Positions 12,603-23,880 of a DNA stretch of 64,000 nt are shown here, piece after piece. The DNA comes from Anaeramoeba flamelloides (Eukaryota > Metamonada > Anaeramoebidae). The stretch lies in NCBI GenBank assembly GCA_027625915.1, contig JANTQA010000015.1, positions 2,542,001 to 2,606,000 of the forward strand, read 5' to 3'. Below the pieces are notes generated by a model. It was given only the letters and a program-made list of their open reading frames with translations, searched no databases and was not told the origin of the DNA. The translations under genes were made by a program, and so were the position numbers. How positions within the stretch are numbered: the first letter of the stretch is position 1; each line of letters starts with the position of its first letter.

Positions 12603-13034
12603 AATGAGGCGATACTGGTATTTGAAGTGTAAATGGGAAAAAATTTCCACTTTCTTTGAAAGATTTTTCTTTACTAAATTGAGTTCTCAAAAAAGAAGTT
12701 GTAAGTTTCGATCTCTATTTGAAAAATCAATGAAAATGAAGTGAAATTTTTTGCAGTTTATAATTCAAATGCCAGTATTAAAAGTTGAAATATTTCCAAA
12801 AATTGAAGAGTAATAAAGCAAAAATGACAGATCCAAAAATTATTGTTTCTTGAATTGCTAAAATAAATTCTGAATTTCATATTGAAGAGATGTTCTTTTG
12901 GAAATGAAATGTTTGGAACAGAAAAAATTAAAAATAAAGGTTTGTTTTAATTTTGCTGATCATGTGCTATTATTAAGCTTGCTTATCATATTCTTTGTCT
13001 TAATCTTTTTCGTTGTGCTTTGAAAAATTAATAT

Positions 13035-13365
13035 AATTTTTGATTTGAAAAGTAATAATTTTTGAAATCTGAAAAGTGATAATTTTTAAAATTTGAAAAG
13101 GAATAATTTGTGAGATTCGAAAAGTAATAATTTGAGATTAGAAAAGTAATAATTTGTAAGATTCGAAAAGGAATAATTCGTGAGATTCATAAATTAATAA
13201 TTCATGAAATCTGAAAAGCAATAATTTGAAATCAGAAAAGTGATAATTTTTAAAATTTGAAAAGGAATAATTAGTGAGATTCATAAATTAATAATTCATG
13301 AGATTCAAAAAGTAATAATTTATGAGATTCGAAAAGGAATAATCTTTGAAATTTGAAAATTCTTG
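13035..13365. repeat. Minisatellite, about 25 bp period
   Basis: About a dozen degenerate units of the form GATTCGAAAAGTAATAATTTGT (variants AAATCTGAAAAG and AAATTTGAAAAGG). Unit lengths alternate between about 20 and 27 bp. Non-coding. Confidence 0.85.
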
Positions 13366-15948
13366 AACGAAATAGAAATTGACTCAATTTTTGGCGTAAA
13401 ATTGTAAAAAAAAATCATTCGTCGTTTTTTTCACAGTAAAGCATATTGATCAATAAGTATTCTTCTATATATATATTTTCTGTATATACGGCAATCAAGA
13501 TTGAAATTTTACTTTTTTGTATCTTTTTTTCAAATAATATCGAATTGAACATAAAACAAAATAACTTGTCAAAATTATCCATAAACATAAAAATGTTGGG
13601 AAAAAAAATAAAATAAAAATAAACAAGGAAATTTGGGGTGTAATTCAATTTGAAATCAATAAAAATAAAAAATTTCTTCTGTACTTCAAAAAATGTATAA
13701 TTTGGAATTATTTTTTGGTATTTGTGTTGTTTATTAATTTTGTTGGGATTCATTATATTTGTTTTCAATTGAGACAAGATTAAAAAATTTTGCAATCTTA
13801 TTTTTTTTGTATTTGCTTTCTAAAAACAGTGTTTGCTTTCTAAAAATAGTGTTTGCTTTTGAAAAAGATAATTTTATTTTTTGAAAGTATTTTCCAAATA
13901 GAAGGTTTCTGTAAGTGATTAAAAAAAAAGTTTATTTCTTTTTTGAAAAAGAATTGATTTTTAAAATAATGAGATTGCGTTTTCAAATGGAAAAGTAATA
14001 AAATTTGTTATTCTTCAAGGTATAATTGTTGTTTCTTTTTCTTATAAATTTCAAATATTGTATTCATGTAATTTTAAGAGTTGATTTTTTTATGTGGTTT
14101 GATGTGAATATTTGCTAACGAGAGAATAATTGTTATCCAAAAAAAAAAAAAATGAAATATTCTTCATGAAGAAATAAATTGAAATACAAACATATTAAAT
14201 GAAAAATTTCGAAATAATACAAATTCTGGTAAAATAATGAAGGGTTAAACAACTTGAGACATAATTTTTTGATTGATCTATAGTAAGAATTGTAAAAGCA
14301 AACATATTAATAAAACTATTGTATCGATATTTGTGTGTTTCTCGGGAGGATCTTATTTCTGAAAAAATTGATGTCTTTCCTATTAAAAGTTTAATTTTTT
14401 TTGAGTCTTCTTCTTAGTGCTTTGTGTGTGTGGTCACAAATAAGAAATTTCGAAAAATGTGTCGACTTGTGATTCTTTTTGGAGTAGAAAATTTTTGTAG
14501 ACTTTAAAAGTTTCTTTTCCATTCTTTGTTTCTTGTGAGGAACTTGTGTTTGTGTTAAATGTTCCAAAAGTTGGTCAATTTTTTTTTTTTTTTTGTTTTT
14601 TCAAATAGTTTTTTTTGTGGATCAAATCTTGGCAGAATTCAACACAATTTAGACTTTACGGTTTATGAATTTTCACAAAGGTTGTTGCATTCAAAATCAT
14701 AAAAGAGTGAATTTGGGAAAAAAGTTGAAGAAAAAAATTATAAAATTGAGAATGTTACATAATTTTCTTTCGAGTTTGTCGTTGATTCATAGATAGTCTC
14801 ATAAAACCGCAAAAAAATGAAAATTGAGTTGTTCGTTAAAGTGCTTTGAGTGTTCTAAATGTTAGTTAAGCAAGCAACATTGTCAAAGGATCCAAGAGTT
14901 TTTTTTGTTTGAAAAATTGGAAAAAAAAAAAAAAAAAATTGAAAAAAAAAAAAAAAAAAAAATAAAAAAAAGTCAAATAAAAAAAAGAAAGAAAAAAAAA
15001 ATGTTTTTTTCTAACCTGATTATTCTTTAAACTTTTTTTTTTTAATTATGATTTAAAAAGTAAAGTCGAGAAAAAGTATTTTCCTTTTGGAATTGTTTTG
15101 TTGGATTTTGAGTTGTCTTGGTTATTTTTAATTTTTTCGACTTTCAAAATCTTTTTGATCGAAATACAATCTTCAAAGTTTTGTCATGAAACTTATCAGT
15201 AATACTATTTGTTGCAAAATAAATGGAACATAATTTTCCTTCAACTTTTCCAAAACGGATTTGTAAATAATGGTTACATTTCAATTTTTAATTTTGTAAA
15301 AGAACACAAGTGTTAATTTCCCTTTTTAGAATTGGGAACTTATGATGTTTTATTTAATATATTGGTAACATTGTTTTTTTTGATAAACTGATGGAAAATT
15401 TTGATCATTTTATTTTGCCTTGAGCAATACTCTAGAAATTGGTGTGTCAACAAATCTTGGCATCATTTTGTTTTTTGAAAACAGTTCTGTAAAAGTCACA
15501 AAAATTTTGGTTCTTAGACTTCTGAGATGTATTTAGTGTCCAAAGTAATTTTTCAAGAGTCAATTGGTAATCTAAGTTATTTAAATAAGAATACCTAAGG
15601 TCATTGGAATCTTTTTGAGAGCATTCTTGTGATACTAGGATTGAAACAGCAAGCATGATAATCTTATGTTCAGGTATTTCAATTCTAAAGGGGAAACAAT
15701 TTTCACTTCAAATCTTTTATTTTTCTTTAATCAAATGAGTTTTCAATGAAGAAGTAGGTTGTAGTTTGGTTCTCGATTTGAAAAAGAAAAAGGAAAATGA
15801 ATTGATAAAGTTTTCATATTGATTATTCAAATAACAGTAGAAAAGCTCAGTTTTTCAATTACAAGTGCTTTAATTCTGATGAATATGACACCTACATCGA
15901 GAAGATATAATTTACCAGATTTAGTTGGTTGAAGACCAACTCTAAAAA
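13366..15948. other. Intergenic, low complexity
   Basis: No credible gene. It contains a long poly-A tract broken by a few other bases (about 14920-15001) and, at 15620-15870, a diverged relative of 12570-12800. A minus-strand frame at 13415-13795 (126 codons) is rich in F, I, N and K, matches no family I know, and is not called. Confidence 0.5.
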
Positions 15949-16501
15949 GGATACAGTGATCAAAATAAGACATGCACAACTACTATAATCCATGTTTTAA
16001 AATATAATCTACTGTAGTCAAAATAAAGCGTGCAAAAAAATTTAATGCGTGTTTCAAAATAAAAAGCGTGTTTTTTTGTTATAGTTTACCTATACGTTAA
16101 CCAATCAAAGAAACCAATAACAAACCATAAAAAAATATGGTCTAGGTTTCTTAAAGTTCTATTATTTAAAAAGAAATTCTAAAAATGAAGGATCAAATTG
16201 CATAATTTATCTCGAAAAATAGAGTTACTTTTTGATAAAAATTGCAAATCAATCAAATGAAAAAACAAAAAATTTCAAAAAAATTGAGAAAATTATGGAA
16301 AATTTTCAACTGTTTGTATGAATAATTTAAATTTTAATGAAAATAACCAGACCTTTACTTTCAAAATTGATTTGAACTTAGGTATACTATTGGGTAGTAG
16401 ATTGGATGTTGCCTTGGTACAAGAATAGAAAAAAAGAACGGATAATATTTTGAAACACGGATTATAGTTGTTGGGCACGCATTATTTTGATCACGGTATC
16501 C
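15949..16501. mobile_element. Inverted-repeat element, family 3 (Tc1/mariner-like MITE), 553 bp
   Basis: The outer ends are complementary over about 55 bp (left GGATACAGTGATCAAAATAA, right the complement with one change). A TA follows the GGA at each end, as for Tc1/mariner targets. A second, nested terminus lies at about 16009 (CTGTAGTCAAAATAAAGCG). No transposase frame. Related copies: 16502-17854 (inverted, interrupted) and 23105-23520. Confidence 0.65.
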
Positions 16502-17854
16502 TTTTTTTTTCTTCTTGTTCTAATATAACATCCAATTTACTACCCAATAGTACACCCTGCTCAAATCAATTTTGAATGTCAACTCGTTGATTTTTTTCGT
16601 AAAATTTAAATTATTAAGGGACTAGTCTATATTAAATTTTTTTAGGTAATTTTAATAGAGATTTAGAATTTTTTTTGCCACTTACTTAGATTTGGAATCA
16701 AAGTGAAAAACTTCTTAGTATAGTAATGGAATCTTGCTAAAAGGCATTCATTAAATTTAGTTATTGTTTTTATAGAAATAAAAAATTTTTGCATTTTTTC
16801 AGTTTTTTGAAAGTTGCTTTTTTTCAACTTTTCACAAAAATACAAAAAATAAATAAAAATATGAGCAAGAAAGCAAAACCTTGTTATGTTTGTGGAAGAC
16901 CTACAAAAAAATAGTTTGAAAAATAAACCTGAAAAGGTTTTTTTGGATTTGCATGAAAAATCATTTTGATTCGAAAAAAATATGCAATATATGCTTTACT
17001 CAAAATTAAAGATTTTCTTTCTTTTCTTGTACCATTCTTTTTTTTTTCATGGATCTACTTTTTGAGTTTACACTTTTTTGTTTTTGTTGAATTTGAAGTT
17101 TTTTTAAGTATTCCCAAATTACCATTCCAAAAGTTTTTGTCAGAGTCAAAAAAAATCAAAGAAAAGAATAAGAACTATTATTTTTAAAAAGTAATTATTG
17201 ATAAAACAAATTGGGTTCTTTATAGAGTCAAATTGGATGAACAGAAGTGAAAGAGAAAATATTCACTAATTTTAAATTATTTTTTCGTTTTTAAAAAGGA
17301 GAATAAATATTATTTTTGAGAAAATAATTAAATTGAAACTTAATCAAAAAATTCTCATTGGTTAAAAATATTTTTTCAAAAAAATTTTTTTAAAAGTCCT
17401 TTTTTTGGTAGAATTGTAAAATTTTAAAAAAACAAGAACTAAAAGTTCTAACATTGAAAAAACTTGACTATTTTCAATTTTAAACATATTTCAAGATAAT
17501 GATTCCTTATTTAGTTATTGTTCAAAAAAAAAAATTAATTGAGACTATTATCTTAAAACAAATAGTTGAAAATTTTCTATAATATTTTTGAAATTTTTTT
17601 CAGTTTTTTTAAAAGTATTAAAATTTTCTAAAAAATTTACTCTATTTTTTAAGATATATTTTGCAATTTGATCCTTCATTTTTTTGAATTTCTTTTATAA
17701 ATAATAGAACTTTAAGAAACAAATATTTTGATGGTTTATTGTCGGTTTCTTTGATTGATTAATGTATAGGTATACTATAACAATGAAAAACAAGCTTTTT
17801 ATTTGGGAAACACGATTAATTTTTTTTGAACGCTTTTTTTGGACAACAGTACCA
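16502..17854. mobile_element. Inverted family 3 copy split by about 0.9 kb
   Basis: 16502-16625 is the reverse complement of the 16330-16440 part of the neighbouring element, and 17560-17854 continues it to an end ending CAACAGTA. The roughly 930 bp between (16626-17559) is unrelated to the other copies and looks like a later insertion or replacement. It includes a tiny frame at 16861-16914 (MSKKAKPCYVCGRPTKK, CxxC) that is too short to call. Confidence 0.5.
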
Positions 17855-17891
17855 AAAGTATTTAAATTACAAAATTAATTATTTTTTATTA

Positions 17892-18088
17892 CAGTCAGTT
17901 TCACTTTTAAGGTACATACTTTCAACGAAATTTAAGGCACATTAAAAATCTCAAATTAAAGCACAAAATTCAAATTCTAGTAAAAATAAATTGTAAAAAA
18001 AAAAATTCCAAAATTTGTGCCTTAATTTGAGATTTTTTTGTGCCTTAAATTTTGTTGAAAGTTTGTGCCTTAAAAGTGAAACTGACTG
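17892..18088. mobile_element. Palindromic MITE, family 1, 197 bp, TA target duplication
   Basis: CAGTCAGTTTCACTTTTAAG at the left is mirrored by its complement at the right. The inverted arms run about 75 bp around a short AT-rich centre. Both ends are flanked by TA (17890-17891, 18089-18090), the Tc1/mariner signature. No coding capacity. Other copies: 19114-19308, 30515-30711, a decayed one at 36447-36643, and perhaps a deleted one near 49356-49476. Confidence 0.9.
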
Positions 18089-18090
18089 TA

Positions 18091-19111
18091 AATGATCCTT
18101 TTTTACTTATATTCTTCTTTCCAGTTTACCTATTCTCTCCACCCCCAAAACACATTTACTCGTTTTCAATTCAATTACCTTTTTGTTCGTTTTCAATTCA
18201 TTTTACTTCTTTTAGATGGATATTTTGAAAAGCTTGATGGATCAACTTTTTATTTGTTATCTCAAATTAAAATCAGTACAAGAACACATTTTCCTATTAA
18301 TTTGGTTTCTTCTTTTAGGGAGTAGTATTTTTTAAAAATAAAAGTAAATCTTTAGAAGATCTTGAAAAAAACTTTTTTTGTTATTTGTCTTTTCTGCTTA
18401 TGTATATAACGAGTTAACCCCATTCAAACAATTTATAAATTTGTTTCTCTTTTTTGAAATCCAAAATTTGCATGTTTCCAATATAAAAACGAAAAAAAAT
18501 AACCTTTTATTTTTTATTAAAAATTAAGGTAAATTCTTAAAAATAATAAAAAATATTTTGCCATTTTATTTAGGAAACTATTTATTTTAGAAAGAAAATT
18601 TTTATCTGGTTATTCTTTTTAATTATTAATATTTCATTTCAAATCGTAGTCAATAAAACTAATTGAGGTATAGGTGATATAATAAATGAATATCTGATAG
18701 AAGTTTTGCAAAATTTAATTGAGATCTATTCTGCAAAAAAGTTTTATTCTTGAAAAGTTTTAAAAAAGTTGTTTTCTGTTTTCAAAAAATGAAAAAAATT
18801 GAAAAATAATTTTCTAATTATGAAAAAATTTTTTATAACAAATTGTTTGGTCTTATTCATCAAGAATCCTAATAACAATTAAAATCATTTTTACAAGAAA
18901 AAAAAATATTTTGAATTTTGAGGAGAAAATTACTTGATTCCCAAATAACTACAATAAAAATTTTATTTTGAATAATCTAATTTTATAATAAAACAAAAAC
19001 AAATTTTTTAGGTAAAATTTTCTAATGTGCTTAGTACTTTAATTATTATAAATTTAATTTTGTCAAAAATATAATTATTTTCCAATCATTTGAATATATC
19101 AATTTTTTGGT
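18091..19111. other. Intergenic, nothing recognised
   Basis: AT-rich spacer between two family 1 elements; short frames only. Confidence 0.5.
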
Positions 19112-19113
19112 TA

Positions 19114-19308
19114 CAGTCAGTTTCACTTTTAAGGCACAAACTTTCAACGAAATTTAAGGCACAAAAAAATCTCAAATTAAGGTACAAATTTTGGAATTTT
19201 TTTTTACATTTTATTTTTACTAGATGTTGAATTGTGTGCCTTAATTTGAGATTTTTTTTGTGCCTTAAATTTCGTTGAAAGTTTGTACCTTAAAAGTGAA
19301 ACTGACTG
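19114..19308. mobile_element. Palindromic MITE, family 1, 195 bp
   Basis: Same termini and inverted arms as 17892-18088, flanked by TA on both sides (19112-19113 and 19309-19310). Very similar in sequence to the other copies, so mobilised fairly recently. Confidence 0.9.
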
Positions 19309-20149
19309 TAACTAAAATTATTATCTCAAAATAGTAAACAAATCTTTATGTTAATTTTCCTGGTAAAAAAGACTTTTTATTGTATAATAATGATGTAAAT
19401 AGTAATAAACGGGGTAAAAAAATTTTATAATATGAGAAACAAGATGAATTTAAATGTTTTTCATTTCAGAAAAAGTGGAAAAAAAAATGATCCAACAAAA
19501 AAAATTGTCTTTTTTGGGTTTTTTAGTCTCTCAGAATTTTTTGACACTTTAAAGATACAAAATTTATAAGTAGAAAATATCACCAATAACATATTTTAAA
19601 AATTTTCCTTGAGGCCATAGAAGACTGATCCCTTAAAAAGTTATTTCAATTTCAAAAAAGTTTTATTAATAAAAAAAATGAAGTTAAAAAAATGATTTGA
19701 AGGGCTATGTTTACTATTCAACAGATAAAAACATCAATTTGTTTCGATCTCGTATACAATATAAAGGAATGATCTACAAAATATTCTCTAATTTGGATCA
19801 TAAAATCATTTTATGTCATTTTTTAAATGAAAAATAAACAAGATTAAATTTTTTGATACGTGAACTTGTCAACCTACCTTCAGGGTCTCGAAAATGAAAA
19901 ATTGAACAATAAGTACGATTTTTTAACATTAAAAACCCTCTCTCCATAAACAACTTTAAAGATAAATGATCGAATTGTCAATGATTTTTGACGATTGGGT
20001 TGAGTTGAATTGATAGGTTATCTCCAGAAATAATTAAGATATTCCAACCCTACTATGTGAATTATAAAAGACACAGAAATTGGTTATCTATTATAAAATT
20101 GTGTTTTATGGAAATATGAACAACAATTTCGATCAAAAGATAAAAATTT

Positions 20150-20647
20150 GGTCAAATTTCAATTTTGGTAAAATTCTCATTTTTCTCAAAATAGTAAATC
20201 CAATTGAAATATATTGACTGTGGGTATTTAAAACACCCTTTACTGGTAGGCTAAGGTATGGTAGGGTGGGTTAGAGTATACCTGTGTGGTTTGGATGGTA
20301 TACTAGGAAATTTTGGCAAGGATTTTGAGAGAAAAAAATAATCAAGAGACCAATTAGACTTTTTCGCAACTTGTTTTAAGGGGAAAAAATTTTCACTTAA
20401 CTTTTAGTGTTAAAATTGATTTTCGAACAAATTTATGAAAATACTTAGTATTGATGATTTCGAGATTTTGGTTATTCTACAATTTAAGTAATAAAATCCA
20501 ACTAACCACAAAATAATCTTTTTGATTTTTCCGTCCACAATTATAAAAAACCATTAAAAATCATCAAACCAATAATAATAATCACGAAAAACTTCAAAAA
20601 TATGAAAAAATTCAATTTGACAAATTTTGAAATTTAATGATACACCC
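20150..20647. mobile_element. Family 2 MITE inserted in repeat copy A
   Basis: Reverse-complement relative of 2505-3037, complete at its right end (TTAATGATACACCC) and shortened at its left. Copy B at about 29925 shows the uninterrupted sequence. TAAAAATTT flanks both sides of the insert, a probable 8-9 bp target duplication. Confidence 0.7.
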
Positions 20648-22221
20648 TAAAAATTTCAACTTCTCTTACTTAGAGTTATTTTTTCTTGGAAAAACATAGA
20701 TAAAAAAAATAAATTTTCTCAATAATTGAAATCACAGAAACCATGAAAAAGCCAAAATATTTTTCAATGATTGTTTTAAAAATTATAAAAAGCTGGGATT
20801 TTTACAATTTTGGAAATTGAAGATCCACGTTAATGTAAGTTTTTTTAATGAACTGGTTAATCAGTTTATAAAACAAAAAAAAAGGATAAAATCTTTTTAA
20901 TCTTCTATTATAAATTGTCATAGTTTATGATGAACTTTCATAACCATTTTATGAATTTTTGAACAAAATAAAATTGTATGATCGAAAATCACTTTCAAGG
21001 TCTTATAAATTTTTATGGTAGAGCTGGAATCGACGTATTAATTATTATAAAGGGTTTGTGATAATGGCTTTTTTTTGTTTTTTTTTTTAGTTCTTTTTGT
21101 TTTTCCTTGAATTAAATCTCCCACCCCTAGCTAAGAGGGGAGTATCACCTCAAATTGTTTTTGGAATAACATAATCCATACCAAACTTAACAATTTTTTG
21201 TTGTACACTTTTGATAATTTTTTTTTATTAGGATAATTTCTATCAAAACAAAATTTGTTGTATCAAGACAAATTAAGATGAGTTTTAGGGAAAAGGTTTT
21301 GAAGATTTTTTCATGAAAGGATCTTTTGTGAATTAAATTTGTCCAAAAATTAGTCAGTTTTTTTTTATTTACAACAAAAAATAGTGTTTGAGTTGAGAAA
21401 AATAATCTTTCAATTTTCGGGAAATCGGGGTTTTGGAGGATTCAATACAATACAAAATAAATTTACTTTACCTTTTACTAATTTAGACTTTGCTTGGAAA
21501 TAAAAAAGGACGAGCCATCAAACAATTGTCAATTTACTGGATTTTGACCTTTTCGGTGAAAATGGCAAACCTTCTCAACATAACTCACTTACAAAAAATG
21601 AATAAACCAAACTTCTCAACAAGGTCATATTGTTTGTAAATTTCACCTAAAAAGAAATTTACTCAAAAAGTGGTTTTTTCAGAACCTTCTCTTACATTTT
21701 GAGATAGGAGAATTGAATAGTCAGACATTTTTAGTAAAAAAATATTATTTTTTACTACTAAGAACTGACTGAATAAAATTTTAAGAGATTTATCAACCAC
21801 AAGTATTATTTTAAAACACATACATCTTCCAATTTCAATAGGAAATTTAGTTCTTAAAAAAATATCCGTGTTTATTGTTTTATTTTGTAAACAATCTAAT
21901 TGTTATAATCTAAGTTTGGACACGAAGAACGAAAAAAAAATGAGATCGTTTGAAGTGATATAAGATGTAATTGAGGAGTTCGAAAAAAGCACATTAATAT
22001 CATCTTTGCACTAGAACAATCTCATTATTTTGGGTCTGGAAGGAGATCCCAAATGAAGAATGATAAAAAGTGGCTGTTGAACTAATGAAACAATAAGAAG
22101 CGCAAATTATTCATTTATTTTTGGAACTTGAGATCTAACTTAAAACAATAAACAAACAAACAAAAACAAATTTAAACCAATTTGATATTTTTCAATATTA
22201 CTTTAAATAACTTGTTCTTCA

Positions 22222-22425
22222 ATGGATCTTATTCTAGCAATGAAGCCTTTAAAAAAATTAAAGTTAAAATTTAAATTATCAACAATTGAGTATAAAAATT
22301 GGATTAAAATCCGAAGAGAAATTAAACCTAAATTAAAAATTTTTACAAAGTTAAAATGGCACAAACAATCACAATTATACAATTTCATTGAAATTGGAGA
22401 TAATTTTGATTGTTTTAAAATATGA
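22222..22425 (+). CDS. Doubtful short ORF conserved between repeat copies
   Basis: From the ATG at 22222 it reads 67 residues starting MDLILAMKPLKKLKLKF, to TGA. The same start and most of the sequence occur at 31684 in copy B (MDLILAMKPLKTSKLKF), where the frame stops about 20 codons earlier. Shared start and reading could be simple consequences of duplication. It is K/I/L-rich and resembles no family I know. Function unknown; it may be a remnant of an element-encoded protein. Confidence 0.2.
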   Translation: MDLILAMKPLKKLKLKFKLSTIEYKNWIKIRREIKPKLKIFTKLKWHKQSQLYNFIEIGDNFDCFKI

Positions 22426-22659
22426 AAATTATTTTTTCATCTTTTAGTTCTTGTTTTCGGTTTCTTTTTTGAATGGCCTAAATTATTTCGTTCGATCAAA
22501 ATTTTGTTCAATGATTGATATTATGTTAAAGCCGAGTTGTTCCAAATAGAAGAACTCAAATAAAATTAGTCAATAGTACCAAACCATTTGATCGATCTAT
22601 ATTCCTAATAGAATTTAAACAAATGTACCAATATAGATTTTTTTTTTTTTTTTTAGAAA

Positions 22660-23080
22660 GCTAAATTAAGATTCAAATACTCCTGATGATTGTATTTATC
22701 TAGATATAATTTGAATTAGAAGTCTCAAATTTAGTCACTTCATACATTTTTTTTAATAGATTAGATGAAGACTCATCTAACCCTTAACAATAATTCCAAT
22801 TCATTTTTTTGTTATATAATAAACCTCTTTATTTTTTCCACTCTTCATTTTTTTCTTACTATCATTTTTTCCCCACTTCTTGTTTTTTTATTTTTTCCTA
22901 TCAATTTTTTTGAGAAAACTAAATTAAGATTCAAATACTTCTGAGACAATATCTGTTTAGATACTCTTTGCATTAGAAGTCTCAAATTAATTCACATCAA
23001 AAATTTTTTAACAGACAATTGAAGTTTCATAGAACCCTAAACCATGAACCCAATGCATTTTTTTGTTTTACTCATATCTA
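22660..23080. repeat. Direct repeat of about 170 bp
   Basis: 22660-22830 and 22910-23080 both contain AAATTAAGATTCAAATACT, then TTAGAAGTCTCAAATT, then a diverged CTAACCCT / AACCCTAA region before CATTTTTTTGTT. Non-coding. Confidence 0.7.
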
Positions 23081-23104
23081 AAATTGTTAACATACCAATA
23101 ATTT

Positions 23105-23520
23105 ATTAGAGTGATCAAAATAATGTGTTCAGAAAGACTTTAATCCGTGTTTCGAAATATAATCTGTGCTTTTTTTTTCTTCTTGTTCCAAGGCAACATC
23201 AAATTTACAGCCCCAATAGTATACATGGTTTCAAATCAATTTTTAAAGTAAAACCCTTGATATTTTCAGTAAAATTTAAATTATGAATGCAATAGTTGAA
23301 AATTTTCCCTAATTTTCTAATTTTTTTGAGATTTTTTCTTTTTTTGATTTCCTAAAATTTTCTTAAAAATTAACTCTATTTTTGTGATTAATTATTCAAC
23401 TTGATCAATTATTTTTAGAATTTCTTTTTTTTTAAAATATAACTTTAAGAAATCAGTACTATATTTAATAAGGGTTTATTATTGGTTTCTTTTCTCGTTT
23501 AATGTTTAAGTCTACTATAA
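23105..23520. mobile_element. Family 3 MITE copy
   Basis: Begins TAGAGTGATCAAAATAATG and runs through the same CTTCTTGTTC / CCCAATAGTATA / GTTTATTATTGGTTTC blocks as the 15949-17854 copies, ending near CTACTATAAGGGTGTA. Diverged, no coding capacity. Confidence 0.65.
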
Positions 23521-23534
23521 GGGTGTATATTGGC

Positions 23535-23760
23535 TGATTTAAAAACAATCACCTTGTTCTGTGAAGAGTTTGACCTGGTAGAACTTGAAAAAAGGATATT
23601 GTTCAAAGTGATATAAGATGACATTGAGGAGTATGGAGAAGGAAGATTGGTATCCTCTTGGTACTAGAAAAATATCATATTTTGAGTTTGGAAGGAGATC
23701 CAAAACGAAGAAATATAACAAGGTGATTGTTGAGCAAATGAAACACTCTGTCTTTCGCGA
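23535..23760. repeat. Fragment of the long dispersed repeat
   Basis: Matches copy A at about 21945-22100 and copy B at about 31405-31560 (GTGATATAAGATG, then TTGAGGAGTATGGAGAA, then GGAAGGAGATCC). Confidence 0.7.
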
Positions 23761-23880
23761 CAAATTCAGTATTTTTTATTGTTTCTAATTTACTGTAATT
23801 GACACCAAAAAAAATATTCACACTTATGTTATTATGAAAAATTGAATGGGAAATGTCGATCAATAAACTAATAAAGGAAA

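Larger units (their letters stand above)
19690..22640. repeat. Long dispersed repeat, copy A (about 3 kb)
   Basis: This segment aligns with 28940-32110 (copy B) from GGGCTATGTTT at the left to TAATAGAATTTAAACAAAT at the right. A shorter part aligns with 27560-28640 (copy C), and 23535-23760 repeats part of it. Copy A differs from B by carrying the family 2 element at 20150-20647 and by lacking the family 1 element present in B (empty TA at 21241-21242). No transposase or reverse transcriptase motif is visible, so it is a non-coding repeat or a decayed transposon. Confidence 0.8.

Noticed and set aside
22203-22388. Minus-strand frame opposite the short conserved ORF of the dispersed repeat
   Set aside because: Overlaps the plus-strand frame, has no independent support, and is not preserved in copy B.
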